Position numbers and translations under genes: made by a program. A stretch of 45,993 nucleotides of DNA from Alphaproteobacteria bacterium (GTDB lineage: Bacteria > Pseudomonadota > Alphaproteobacteria > SHVZ01): positions 1-45,993 of the forward strand of contig VGEN01000017.1 of NCBI GenBank assembly GCA_016869285.1, read 5' to 3'. Positions 28,180 through 37,100 of the stretch are shown piece by piece; position 1 is the stretch's first letter, and the number at the start of each line of letters is the position of its first letter. The notes beneath the pieces are model-generated. The model ran no database searches, was not told the DNA's origin, and saw only the letters and a list, made by a program, of their open reading frames with translations.

Positions 28180-29016
28180 ATGACTGCCTGGACTTACATC
28201 GACGGCCGCTGGCACGAAGGAAATCCGCTGGTGCTCGGACCGATGCATCACGCGACCTGGCTGTCGTCGATCATCTTCGACGGCGCCCGCGCCTTCGAAG
28301 GCGCGACTCCGGATCTTGATCGTCACTGTGCGCGGGCCGTCCGCTCGGCCGAGAATATGGGCATGAAGCCGATGCTGAGCGCTGGCGAGATCGAGGCGAT
28401 CGCGCGCGAGGGGGTCGCCAAGTTCCCGAAGGATGCCGAGCTCTACATCCGTCCGATGTTCTTCGCCGAGGGCGGCTGGATCGATCCGGACCCGGCGACG
28501 ACGCGCTTCATGTGCTCGGTCTACGACTCGCCGCTGCCGAAGGGCGGCTTCTCGGCCTGCGTCTCGACCTTCCGCCGGCCGTCGCCGGAGAATGCGCCGA
28601 CCGATGCCAAGGCGAGCTGCCTCTATCCGCTCGCCGGCCGCATGATGCTCGAAGCGAAAAACCGCGGCTTCGAGAACGCCATTGCCCGCGACATGATCGG
28701 CAACGTCGCCGAATTCGCTACCGCCAACCTGTTCTTCGCCAAGGACGGCGTCGTTCACACGCCGATCCTCAACGGCACCTTCCTGCCGGGCGTGACGCGC
28801 TATCGAGTCATCGACCTGCTGCGCAAGGCCGGATACCAGGTCGAAGAGCGCGCGGTTAGGCTGCAGGAGGTAATGGAAGCCGATGAGGTCTTCTCATCGG
28901 GCAACTACGCCAAGGTCCAGCCCTGCACGAGGATCGAGGATCGCAACCTCCAGGCCGGTCCGATCTACAAGCGCGCCCGCGAGCTCTACTGGGAGTTCGC
29001 GCACAAGGGCGGTTGA
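28180..29016 (+). CDS. ilvE: Branched-chain-amino-acid aminotransferase family protein (class IV)
   Basis: This 278-residue PLP-dependent enzyme of fold type IV reversibly transfers amino groups between branched-chain amino acids and 2-oxoglutarate. The PLP lysine is in TDAKASCLYPLAG (about residue 148); IFDGARAFEG near residue 30 and NLFFAKDGVVHTP with LPGVTR are family landmarks. The sequence LYIRPMFFAEGGWIDPDP is less usual than in E. coli IlvE, so a D-amino-acid or other class IV specificity cannot be excluded. It is a single gene, convergent with lysS. Confidence 0.85.
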   Translation: MTAWTYIDGRWHEGNPLVLGPMHHATWLSSIIFDGARAFEGATPDLDRHCARAVRSAENMGMKPMLSAGEIEAIAREGVAKFPKDAELYIRPMFFAEGGWIDPDPATTRFMCSVYDSPLPKGGFSACVSTFRRPSPENAPTDAKASCLYPLAGRMMLEAKNRGFENAIARDMIGNVAEFATANLFFAKDGVVHTPILNGTFLPGVTRYRVIDLLRKAGYQVEERAVRLQEVMEADEVFSSGNYAKVQPCTRIEDRNLQAGPIYKRARELYWEFAHKGG

Positions 29017-29025
29017 GGTTGCGCT

Positions 29026-30621
29026 TCAGTCTCTCGTCAGGTCCTCACCCGCGAGCGCGCGGCGGATCAGTGCGACAGTCTCCCTGACGCCATAGAGCGC
29101 GACGAAACCGCCGAAGCGCGGGCCCTGGCTCTGGCCGAGCAGGATCTCGTAGAGCGCCTGGAAGAAGGCGCGCAGATCGGCGAAGGCGTGGCGCTTGCCG
29201 ACCTCGTAGATCTGGTTTTGCAGCGCTTCGGCATCGGTGCCGACCGAAACAGTCGCCAGCGTCTTCGCCAGATCGTCGAGTGCGGCCCGCTCCATCTCGC
29301 TCGGCTTGCGGTAGCGCTTCGCCGGCCTGATCTGGTCCTTGTAGTAGGCGACCGCATGCCCGACGAGGCGGTCGAGGAAAGGTTCTGTCTTCGACGAGGC
29401 GCCCGGTACGTAGCGGCTGATGAAGCCCCACATCGCGTCCTTGTCCTCGGCATGCGCGACGCTGGCGAGGTTCAGCAGCAGACCGAAGCTCACCGGCGAG
29501 GAAACGCTGGGCGGGTGGCCGTCGTGCAGGTGCCAGACCGGATTCTCGATCCGCTTCTCCGGCTCCTCGCCCTGGTACTTCTCGATGAAGGTCAGGTAGT
29601 CGTCGACGGCACGCGGGATCACGTCGAAGAAGAGCCGCTTCGCCTTCCTCGGCGACTGGTACATGTAGAGCGCGAGGCTCTCCGGCGGCGCATAGCGCAG
29701 CCACTCCTCGACCGCGAGGCCGTTGCCCCTCGACTTCGAGATCTTCTGGCCCTTCTCGTCGAGGAAGAGCTCGTAGTTGAAACCCTCCGGCGGCGCCACG
29801 CCGAGGATACGGCAGATCTGGCTCGACAGCTTGACCGAGTCGATCAGGTCCTTGCCGGACATCTCGTAGTCGACGCCGAGCGCGACCCAGCGCATCGCCC
29901 AGTCGCACTTCCATTGCAGCTTGCATCTGCCGCCGGTGACCGGCACCTCGGTCAGCCGGTCGGTATTCGGATCGCGGTAGCTGACCGTCCCGGCGTCGAT
30001 GTCGCGGGCGACGATCGGCACCTGAAGAACCTTGCCGTTGCGCGGGCTGACCGGCAGGAACGGGCTGTATGTCGCGCGCCGCTCCGGCCCCAGCGTCGGC
30101 AGGATGACGTTGATGACCTCGTCGTAGTGGACGAGGACCTTTCTTAAGGTCTCGTCGAACTGGCCCGAGCGATAGCACTCGGTGGCCGAGCGGAACTCAT
30201 ACTCGAAGCCGAAGCTGTCGAGGAAAGCGCGGAGCCGCGAATTGTTGGCGGCACCGAAGCTTTCATTGGAGCCGAACGGGTCCGGAACCGAGGTCAGCGG
30301 CAATCCGAGATGCTCGCGGAGCTTCTCCGGGTTCGGCACGTTGTCGGGCACCTTGCGGAGCCCGTCCATGTCGTCGGAAAAGGCGATCAGGCGCGTCGGG
30401 GTGTCGGAGAGCCGGCGGAAAGCCTGGCGCACCATGGTCGTGCGCGCGACCTCGCCGAAGGTGCCGATGTGAGGCAGGCCGGAGGGGCCATAGCCGGTCT
30501 CGAACAGCACATGGCCCTTCGCCGGCGGCCCGCTCTCGTAGCGGGCGAGCACACGCCGCGCCTCCTCAAAGGGCCAGGCGCGCGCATGCTTGGCGAGCGC
30601 TCGATCGTCGACGACGGTCAT
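29026..30621 (-). CDS. lysS: Lysyl-tRNA synthetase, class I
   Basis: This 531-residue protein is the class I (archaeal-type, LysK) lysyl-tRNA synthetase that many alphaproteobacteria carry in place of the class II enzyme. The signature PHIGTF (HIGH motif, 50-55) and KISKSRGNG (KMSKS motif, near residue 293) are both clear. The length is normal. It overlaps the upstream CoxG-like gene by 4 bases, so the two are likely transcribed together. Confidence 0.95.
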   Translation of the reverse strand: MTVVDDRALAKHARAWPFEEARRVLARYESGPPAKGHVLFETGYGPSGLPHIGTFGEVARTTMVRQAFRRLSDTPTRLIAFSDDMDGLRKVPDNVPNPEKLREHLGLPLTSVPDPFGSNESFGAANNSRLRAFLDSFGFEYEFRSATECYRSGQFDETLRKVLVHYDEVINVILPTLGPERRATYSPFLPVSPRNGKVLQVPIVARDIDAGTVSYRDPNTDRLTEVPVTGGRCKLQWKCDWAMRWVALGVDYEMSGKDLIDSVKLSSQICRILGVAPPEGFNYELFLDEKGQKISKSRGNGLAVEEWLRYAPPESLALYMYQSPRKAKRLFFDVIPRAVDDYLTFIEKYQGEEPEKRIENPVWHLHDGHPPSVSSPVSFGLLLNLASVAHAEDKDAMWGFISRYVPGASSKTEPFLDRLVGHAVAYYKDQIRPAKRYRKPSEMERAALDDLAKTLATVSVGTDAEALQNQIYEVGKRHAFADLRAFFQALYEILLGQSQGPRFGGFVALYGVRETVALIRRALAGEDLTRD

Positions 30622-31241
30622 CGCGTCACGAAGATCAGAACGATCAGAACGATGACGACGATCAGCGAGGCCCAGGTCATCGGGCTCAAGCCTGAACGCG
30701 GCGCTCCGGCATCGCCCAGCATCGAGCCGAGTGCCGGCGGCGGCATCGCCGGCGCTGCCGCCTCAGGCGACGGAGCCGTGGCCGCCGGTGCGCCGCCGGA
30801 ACGCGCCGCGATCAGCGCCGAGAAGCGGCTGAAGAAGTCGTCGGCCATCTTCTTGGCGGTGGCGTCGATCAGCCGCGCGCCGATCTGCGCCAGCTTGCCG
30901 CCGACGCTGGCGGTGACTTCGTAGCGCATGAGAGTGCCGTCACCGTCGGCTTCGAGCCGGACCTTGGCGCCGCCCTTGGCGAAGCCGGCGACGCCGCCCT
31001 TGCCTTCGCCGGAGATGGTGTAGCCGTTCGGCGGGTCGAGGTCGCTCAAGGTGACCTGGCCGGTAAACCTGGCAGAGACCGGGCCGACCTTGGCCGCGAC
31101 CTTGGCGGTCATCTCGGTATCGGAGAGCCTCTCGATCTCCTCGCAGCCCGGGATCGACTGCTTCAATACCTCGGGGTCGTTGAGCGCCGCCCATACCACT
31201 TCGCGTGGGGCCGGCAGGCGCTGTTCGCCGGTCATCTCCAT
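30618..31241 (-). CDS. CoxG-like SRPBCC protein with C-terminal membrane anchor
   Basis: This 207-residue protein has an SRPBCC/CoxG domain (residues 1-145) starting [20 protein letters not shown] with [20 protein letters not shown], the classic CO-dehydrogenase subunit G pattern. A Pro/Ala-rich linker (about 148-180) and one C-terminal transmembrane helix (about 188-205, [18 protein letters not shown]) follow. In Afipia (Oligotropha), CoxG anchors CO dehydrogenase to the membrane, but most CoxG homologues occur without coxL and their partners are unknown. No molybdenum hydroxylase genes occur in this window. The gene lies upstream of lysS with a 4-base overlap and is divergent from the TAXI binding protein gene. 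Confidence 0.85.
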   Translation of the reverse strand: MEMTGEQRLPAPREVVWAALNDPEVLKQSIPGCEEIERLSDTEMTAKVAAKVGPVSARFTGQVTLSDLDPPNGYTISGEGKGGVAGFAKGGAKVRLEADGDGTLMRYEVTASVGGKLAQIGARLIDATAKKMADDFFSRFSALIAARSGGAPAATAPSPEAAAPAMPPPALGSMLGDAGAPRSGLSPMTWASLIVVIVLIVLIFVTR

Positions 31242-31366
31242 GGCATCGCCTCTGAATTCGGTGGGCGGCGACGGTAGCGGCGCTCGCCCCTCGGGGCAAG
31301 CGGCTTTCGCCAGCCCTGGGCCGTTGCTAGAGTGCTGAAAACACCGTGCAAAGGGAGAGAAAGATC

Positions 31367-32329
31367 ATGGCGCGCTTTCGTAGTCTGTTTCTCGCGGCGG
31401 CCCTTGCGGCAGGGCTCGGTGCCCCGGCGGGTGCCCAGGACGTCAAGCTGTCGATCGTCACCGGCGGCACCGGCGGCGTCTACTATCCGCTCGGCGGCGG
31501 CATGGCGAACCTACTGTCGAAAGTTCCCGGCTATTCGGCGACCGCCGAGGTGACCGGCGGCTCCGTCGACAACCTCAAGCTCATCGGTGCCAAGAAGGCC
31601 GAGGTCGCGATGACCATGGCCGACGCCGCGCTCGATGCCATCAACGGCCAGGATAAGTTCACCGGGGCCAAGGTGCCGGCGAAGGCTCTGATGGTCATGT
31701 ACCCGAACCGCATGCATGTCGTGACGGTCGAAGGCACCGGCATCACCAAGATGGCCGACCTCAAAGGCAAGCGCGTCTCGACCGGCTCGCCCGGCAGCGC
31801 CACCGAGGTCATGGCCTTCCGCCTGATCGAGGCGGTCGGCCTCGACAAGGACAAGGACATGAAGCGTGAGCGCCTCGGGGTCGCCGAGTCGACGAGCGCG
31901 ATGAAGGACAAGAAGATCGACGCCTATTTCTGGGTCGGTGGCCTGCCCACCGCGGCCGTGACCGACCTCGCCGCGACGCCTGGCGTCAAGATCAGGATGG
32001 TCGATCACGCCGACGCGGTCAACGCGATGAACGAGAAGTACGGCCCGCTCTACGCCAAGGATGTAATCACCAAGGACATCTATCCCGGCATGGCCGGAGA
32101 CAACCAGATCGCCAGCGTCTGGAACCTGCTTGTCGTCAACGAGAGCATGCCGGAGAAGGTCGCCTACGACATCGTCAAGCTCATGTTCGACAAGAAGCCC
32201 GAGCTTATCGCCGTGCATGGCGAGGCGAGGAACTTCGACCTCAAGTACCAGAGGAACGAGAACACGCCGGTCTCCTTTCATCCCGGCGCGATCAAGTTCT
32301 TCGCCGAGAAGGGCATCACCGTCAAATAG
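31367..32329 (+). CDS. TAXI-type TRAP transporter substrate-binding protein
   Basis: This 320-residue periplasmic protein has a signal peptide (cleaved near PAGAQ, about residue 24). The mature part begins with the TAXI-family signature SIVTGGTGGVYYPLGGGMAN, and GKRVSTGSPGSATEV near residue 140 is also typical. It would deliver an organic anion to the fused TRAP permease encoded 83 bases downstream. ATG 31367 follows a GGGAGA site. The substrate is not known. Many TAXI systems take up glutamate, dicarboxylates or related acids. Confidence 0.95.
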   Translation: MARFRSLFLAAALAAGLGAPAGAQDVKLSIVTGGTGGVYYPLGGGMANLLSKVPGYSATAEVTGGSVDNLKLIGAKKAEVAMTMADAALDAINGQDKFTGAKVPAKALMVMYPNRMHVVTVEGTGITKMADLKGKRVSTGSPGSATEVMAFRLIEAVGLDKDKDMKRERLGVAESTSAMKDKKIDAYFWVGGLPTAAVTDLAATPGVKIRMVDHADAVNAMNEKYGPLYAKDVITKDIYPGMAGDNQIASVWNLLVVNESMPEKVAYDIVKLMFDKKPELIAVHGEARNFDLKYQRNENTPVSFHPGAIKFFAEKGITVK

Positions 32330-32358
32330 ACCGGAGTCGAATCGAGCCGGGGGAGACG

Positions 32359-32392
32359 GCGGCCCCGATCTGCTGACGCGGATCGGGGCCGC
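32359..32392 (+). promoter_or_regulatory. Stable intercistronic hairpin between the two TRAP genes
   Basis: GCGGCCCCGATC (32359-32370) pairs perfectly with GATCGGGGCCGC (32381-32392) around a 10-base loop. It begins 29 bases after the binding-protein stop, without a T-run, and ends 20 bases before the permease start. Such hairpins commonly protect the upstream mRNA and partly block transcription, giving more binding protein than permease. That role is inferred here. Confidence 0.7.
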
Positions 32393-32412
32393 GCCGTTGC
32401 AGAGGGGAACGC

Positions 32413-34422
32413 ATGCCGGAGGAGAAGGCGTCGAAGGACGCCGTCAGCGATGAGGCGCTCAGGAAGGCGGCTGAGTTCGTTGCCGCCGAGGAAGGGGTCG
32501 CGAACCGCCTGCGCGGCCTGCTCGGCGCGGCGGTAACCGCGTTCGCGGTCGGCGTCTCGCTGCTCCACCTCTATGCCGCCTACGACATCATCCAGACCCA
32601 GGTCCTCCGGCCGGTGCATGTCGCCTGCATCCTGGTCCTGACCTTCTGCCTGTTTCCGCTCGCGCGTCGCTTCCGCGATCGGATCATGCCGTGGGACTGG
32701 GCGATGGCAGCCGCGGCTGTCGCGATCGTCGTCTACATGATCAGGGGCGGCGACGACTTCACTGACCGCGCCTCGCTTCCCAACGATACCGACGTCCTCA
32801 TCGGCATCGTGTTCATCCTCCTCGTGCTGGAGGCGACGCGGCGGACCTCGGGCTGGATCATGCCCGCGGTCGCGGTCGCCTTCATCCTCTACGCCGTCTT
32901 CGGCCCATCCTTGCCGGCGCCTTGGACGCATCGCGGCTACGGCATCGACCGGCTGGTCGGCCATCTCTACATGACGCTCGAAGGCATCTTCGGCACCGCC
33001 GTCGACGTCTCCTCGACGCTGATCATCCTGTTCACGATCTACGGCGCCTTCCTGCAGCAATCGGGCGCTGGCAAGTTCTTCATCGACTTCTCCTTCGCTG
33101 CGATGGGCGGCAAGCCGAGCTCGTCCGGGCGCACCGTGGTGATGGCGTCCTTCCTCCTCGGCGGTCCCTCCGGGTCCGGCGTCGCGACCACCGTGACGCT
33201 GGGATCGGTCGCCTGGCCGATGCTGAAGAAGATCGGCTACCCCGGCGATGCGGCCGGCGGGCTGCTTGCCGCCGGCGGCCTCGGCGCCATCCTGTCGCCG
33301 CCGGTCCTCGGCGCCGCTGCCTTCCTGATCGCCGAGTTCCTGAAGATCTCCTACCTCGATGTGATCCGGATGGCGGTGATCCCGACCATCCTCTACTACC
33401 TCGCCCTGCTCGTCATGGTAGAGTTCGACGTTCGTCAGTACGCGCGCGGCGCGGATGACCCGGCCACCGCGACGAGCCTCGGCGAGATCAGCCGGCGCTA
33501 CTGGTTCCACTTCCTGTCGCTGGTGGCGATCATCGGCTTCATGCTCGCCGGGTTCTCGGCGACGATGGCGGTGTTCTGGTCGACCGTGATCTCCTTCGCG
33601 ACCAGCTTCCTGCGCCGCGACACCTCGATCATCCCCTCCAAGCTGGTCCGGGCGCTTGCCGACGGCTCGATCGGCGTGCTCAACGCCGCCACCACCTGCG
33701 CTGCGGCCGGCATCATCGTCGGCGTGGTGACGCTGACGGGCCTCGGCCTCAAGTTCAGCTCGATCGCGATCGACCTGGCTGGCGGCAGCCTCGTGCTGAC
33801 CGCGGTCTATACCGCCCTGATCGTATGGATCGTCGGCCTCGCCGTGCCGGTGACCGCATCATACATCATATGCGCGGTCATCGCGGCGCCGGCATTGATC
33901 AAGCTCGGCGTGCCTGACTTCGCCGCGCATATGTTCATCTTCTACTATGCCGTGCTCTCGGAAGTGTCGCCGCCGACCGCGCTCTCGCCATTCGCGGCTG
34001 CGGCCATCACCGGCGCCGATCCCTACCGCACGACGTTGCAATCGTGGAAGTACACGATGCCGGCCTTCATCACGCCGTTAATGTTCGTGCTCGATCCCAA
34101 GGGCGTGGGCCTGCTGTTGACGCTACCGAAGGGCGGCGACTGGATCGACGTCGTCTGGATCTCGCTCGTCGCCGCGGCCGGCATCGCCGCATTCGCCGGC
34201 TGCCTCAAGCGGCGCTTCCTCACCTCGACGACGCGAGCAGAGCAGGTGCTGCTCGGCATCGCCGGCCTGCTCCTCTGCTTCCCGGCGCCGCTCGATGCGC
34301 TGATGAACCTGTTCACCTCCTGGGACGTGCCCTATCCGCATGGGATAGGCATGGCTCTGGCCTTGGCAGTTGCTGCCATCCAGTGGCCACGCAGGGGACG
34401 AGGGGCGCAGCTGGCCGCCTAA
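32413..34422 (+). CDS. TRAP transporter permease, fused small and large subunits (DctQM, TAXI type)
   Basis: This 669-residue inner-membrane protein has many hydrophobic helices. The first 130 residues are a DctQ-like four-helix region, and the rest is a DctM-like large permease with the conserved segments GGPSGSGVATTVTLGSVAWP and GLGAILSPPVLGAAAFLIAE (about 252-305). Fusion of both TRAP membrane subunits is typical of TAXI transporters. It uses an ion gradient, usually sodium, to import the solute bound by the partner protein. Its stop overlaps the convergent SDR gene by 4 bases. Confidence 0.95.
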   Translation: MPEEKASKDAVSDEALRKAAEFVAAEEGVANRLRGLLGAAVTAFAVGVSLLHLYAAYDIIQTQVLRPVHVACILVLTFCLFPLARRFRDRIMPWDWAMAAAAVAIVVYMIRGGDDFTDRASLPNDTDVLIGIVFILLVLEATRRTSGWIMPAVAVAFILYAVFGPSLPAPWTHRGYGIDRLVGHLYMTLEGIFGTAVDVSSTLIILFTIYGAFLQQSGAGKFFIDFSFAAMGGKPSSSGRTVVMASFLLGGPSGSGVATTVTLGSVAWPMLKKIGYPGDAAGGLLAAGGLGAILSPPVLGAAAFLIAEFLKISYLDVIRMAVIPTILYYLALLVMVEFDVRQYARGADDPATATSLGEISRRYWFHFLSLVAIIGFMLAGFSATMAVFWSTVISFATSFLRRDTSIIPSKLVRALADGSIGVLNAATTCAAAGIIVGVVTLTGLGLKFSSIAIDLAGGSLVLTAVYTALIVWIVGLAVPVTASYIICAVIAAPALIKLGVPDFAAHMFIFYYAVLSEVSPPTALSPFAAAAITGADPYRTTLQSWKYTMPAFITPLMFVLDPKGVGLLLTLPKGGDWIDVVWISLVAAAGIAAFAGCLKRRFLTSTTRAEQVLLGIAGLLLCFPAPLDALMNLFTSWDVPYPHGIGMALALAVAAIQWPRRGRGAQLAA

Positions 34423-35165
34423 CGACCACCGGCAACGTCGAGGATCGAGCCGGAAACGTAGGAAGATGCGTCGTCGAGTAGCCAGACGATCGCCTCGCCG
34501 ACCTCGTCTGCCGTGCCGGCTCGGCCCAGGGGCATCAACTTTCCCATCGTATGGGCGCGATCCGGCTTGCCGGCGGCGGCGTGGATCTCGGTGTCGATCA
34601 AGCCCGGGCGGACCGCGTTGACGCGGATGCCTTCGGGCCCGAGTTCCTTCGAGAGGCCGATTGTGAAGGTGTCCATCGCGCCCTTCGAGCCAGCGTAGTC
34701 TACGAACTCGTTCGGCGAGCCCAGCCGTGCCGCGGCGGATGAAAGGTTGACGATGACGCCGCCCTTGCCGCCCCGCGAGCGCGACATGCGCCGTGCCGCC
34801 TCGCGCGCAACGAGGTAGGCGCCGAGGATGTTGACGTCGAAGATCTGGCGCATGCGCTCGATCGACATCTCGGCCAGCGTCGTCGCCGGCCCGAGGATGC
34901 CGGCGTTGTTGACGACGCCGTCGATCGGGCCGAAGGCACGGACGGTCGCGTCGAACATTGCGATGACGTCCTTCTCGGCTGCAACATTGCCCCGGATCGG
35001 AATCGCTCTGCCGCCGGCCCTCTCGACCTCGGCTACGGTCTCCGCGGCTGCCTTGGCGTTGTCGGCATAGTTGACGCCGACCGACCAGCCGCGGGCGCCG
35101 GAGATGCGGGCGGCGGAGCGACCGATGCCGCGGCTGCCGCCGGTGACGAGGATAACTTTGCTCAT
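34419..35165 (-). CDS. SDR family oxidoreductase
   Basis: This 248-residue short-chain dehydrogenase has TGGSRGIGRS (8-17), the NNAGILGP segment, catalytic Ser (NLSSAAARLG) and YAGSK (Tyr and Lys). The C-terminal GSILDVAGGR is the usual closing element. The substrate is unknown; family members reduce 3-oxoacyl groups, sugars, sterols or aldehydes with NAD(P)H. It lies directly after the end of the antiporter operon on the same strand (14-base gap), so read-through co-transcription is possible. ATG 35165 gives the standard N-terminus. Confidence 0.93.
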   Translation of the reverse strand: MSKVILVTGGSRGIGRSAARISGARGWSVGVNYADNAKAAAETVAEVERAGGRAIPIRGNVAAEKDVIAMFDATVRAFGPIDGVVNNAGILGPATTLAEMSIERMRQIFDVNILGAYLVAREAARRMSRSRGGKGGVIVNLSSAAARLGSPNEFVDYAGSKGAMDTFTIGLSKELGPEGIRVNAVRPGLIDTEIHAAAGKPDRAHTMGKLMPLGRAGTADEVGEAIVWLLDDASSYVSGSILDVAGGR

Positions 35166-35179
35166 GAAGCTCCCCAGGC

Positions 35180-36871
35180 TCAGCGCATGGCGCTCAAGTA
35201 GCCGACAATCAGATAGAGGGTGAGCGCTGCAATCGCGATCAGCGCCACGGTCCCGCTCTCCCGCGTTCGCGCAAGGCTGCCCGAGCGATATGAAAAAGCC
35301 AGCGCATTGAGGCCGCGGCCGGCGAGGCGTGTCAGGGTCGACTCGGTGCCCGACCACGTCCGGGCCACGATGGGCACGAGCCGGGCCGCAAGCGCTGGGC
35401 CCAGACGGCGATAGACCCAGTCTGTGTCGAGCGTGATCGTCTCGGTCCGCTTGAGCAAGCCAAGCAGCAGGAAGAAGGCGAGGCCCGAGAACAGCAAGAG
35501 CTGGAGCTGGCCGATCACATGGCCACCGGAGTACGGGACGAAACCGGCATTGTAGGGAAGGAAAGCATAGAACGGCTCGGGCAGGACGCCGATGCCGATA
35601 CAGGGTAGGGACACCAGGACCATTGCTGCCCGCATGGGTGGGGGCGGATCGGGCGGGCGGAGACCGGAGTCCTTCTGGAAGAAGACGAACCAGGGGAACT
35701 TGATGCCGGCATGCAGAAATACGCCGGCTGATCCGGCGGCGAGCAGGAGCCAGACGAGGGATAAGCCTTCCATCGCCGCGGCGTCGGAAATCATCGACTT
35801 CGTGACGAAGCCCGAGGTCAGCGGGAAGGCGGAGATCGACAAGGCGCCGACAATCCCGCAAGTCGTCGTGACGGGCATCGACTGGAACAAGCCACCGAGC
35901 TCGGTGCACCGGGAGCGTCCAGTCATCGCCAGCACCGATCCGGCCGACATCAGCAGCAGCGCCTTGTAGAGGATGTGAGCAAAGGCATGCGAGGCGGCAC
36001 CGTTGAGCGCCAGCTCGGTTCCGATACCGATCCCGGCGACCATGAATCCCACCTGATTGACGATGCTGTAGGCGAGGATCCTCCTCATATCGTTCTCGAG
36101 GATCGCATAGACGATGCCGTAGAACGCCATGAACAGCCCGATCCATACTAGCAGCGGCTCGCCCGGGAAGGCTCGCAGCAGAACGTAGACGGCGGTCTTG
36201 GTGGTGAAGGCAGAGAGGACGACCATGCCGCTGTAGGAGGCGCGCGGATAGGCGTCGGGAAGCCAGGCCGAGAGGGGTGGCGCACCGGCATTAAGCAACA
36301 CCCCGGCGAGGATGACCCAGCGGAACGGCGCCTCCGGGCCGAGCGCATCGAACGCGGCTTGCCCGGTCGCGGCGAAATGGCCGGCGATGCCTACCATCAG
36401 CACCGTGCCGCCGAGGAGGTGGACGAGCAGGTAGCGGAGACCTGCCGCCCGCGCCTGCGAGCCGGCGCTCCAGATCACCAGGGTTGAAGCGATCGCCATA
36501 GCCTCCCAGAAGACGAGAAGGGTCACCAGGTCGCCGGCGAACACGACACCAAGCGCAGCGCCCGCATAAGCCTGCGAGGCCACCAGTTCGAGCCGGCTCT
36601 TCTGGCCGAGCGCGAAAAGCCCCGCCGCAAAGGCCGCGAACGCGAAGATGGTCCCGAACCAGCGGCTCAGCCGGTCGGCGCGTACCGGGGTCAGCAGCAG
36701 GTCCATGTACCGGAGCGGCGCAGCGCTGCCATCGGCTTGCCAAACGAGCCAGAGCGCGATGATCGGAGCGCCCAGAAGGACGGCTTGTCGGGCACGCCCG
36801 TCCACGACGGAAAGGAGACCGGCGCCAAGGAGTAGCGCTCCTGCGGGTGCCAGCAGAAGCTCAGCGCTCAT
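35180..36871 (-). CDS. Third antiporter-like (NuoL/NuoM/MrpD-type) membrane subunit of the Mrp cluster
   Basis: This 563-residue multi-pass protein belongs to the proton-pumping ND2/4/5 family. The two diagnostic charged residues of the channel are visible: Glu in LLVFWEAMAIAS and Lys in AFTTKTAVYVLLRA. HAFAHILYKALLLM and NVD-type loop sequences (ENDMRRILAYSIVNQVGF) are also typical. The C-terminal 90 residues are an extended domain with two further hydrophobic stretches. ATG 36871 overlaps the small upstream gene by 11 bases. It ends the operon, and its most likely role is an extra proton or sodium translocating subunit; which ion is not evident. Confidence 0.88.
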   Translation of the reverse strand: MSAELLLAPAGALLLGAGLLSVVDGRARQAVLLGAPIIALWLVWQADGSAAPLRYMDLLLTPVRADRLSRWFGTIFAFAAFAAGLFALGQKSRLELVASQAYAGAALGVVFAGDLVTLLVFWEAMAIASTLVIWSAGSQARAAGLRYLLVHLLGGTVLMVGIAGHFAATGQAAFDALGPEAPFRWVILAGVLLNAGAPPLSAWLPDAYPRASYSGMVVLSAFTTKTAVYVLLRAFPGEPLLVWIGLFMAFYGIVYAILENDMRRILAYSIVNQVGFMVAGIGIGTELALNGAASHAFAHILYKALLLMSAGSVLAMTGRSRCTELGGLFQSMPVTTTCGIVGALSISAFPLTSGFVTKSMISDAAAMEGLSLVWLLLAAGSAGVFLHAGIKFPWFVFFQKDSGLRPPDPPPPMRAAMVLVSLPCIGIGVLPEPFYAFLPYNAGFVPYSGGHVIGQLQLLLFSGLAFFLLLGLLKRTETITLDTDWVYRRLGPALAARLVPIVARTWSGTESTLTRLAGRGLNALAFSYRSGSLARTRESGTVALIAIAALTLYLIVGYLSAMR

Positions 36872-37100
36872 AGAAGTCGTCCCGACGTTTGAGAGCGAAC
36901 CCGAGCAGACGCGCCAGCAGAACCAGCGCGACGCAGGCGCCGAAGCCGAACCAGGCGTGAAAGCCGAAGACGGCGTCGATGCCGATGGCCGCATGCCGGT
37001 GAGTCGCCAGCTCAGCCAGCACCGTGGCGGCCAGAATTAGGCCGAAAGCGATCCATAGACGACGGATGGCCTCGGGGCGGGAGATCCAATGCGGAGTCAT
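36861..37100 (-). CDS. Small two-helix membrane protein of the antiporter operon
   Basis: This 79-residue protein has two predicted transmembrane helices (about 16-32, LWIAFGLILAATVLAEL, and 48-70, around FHAWFGFGACVALVLLARLLGF), the second followed by a basic end (KRRDDFYER). I do not recognise a named family. It overlaps both neighbours (4 bases with the upstream antiporter-like gene, 11 with the downstream one), so its translation is coupled and its level should match theirs. It could be a small accessory subunit, by analogy to other small membrane subunits in Mrp and complex I relatives; that is inference. Confidence 0.78.
   Translation of the reverse strand: MTPHWISRPEAIRRLWIAFGLILAATVLAELATHRHAAIGIDAVFGFHAWFGFGACVALVLLARLLGFALKRRDDFYER

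Noticed and set aside
32278..33510. 410-codon minus-strand frame opposite the TRAP permease
   Set aside because: Antisense, very rich in Arg, Glu, Asp and His, as expected for the reverse of hydrophobic codons; no motif.
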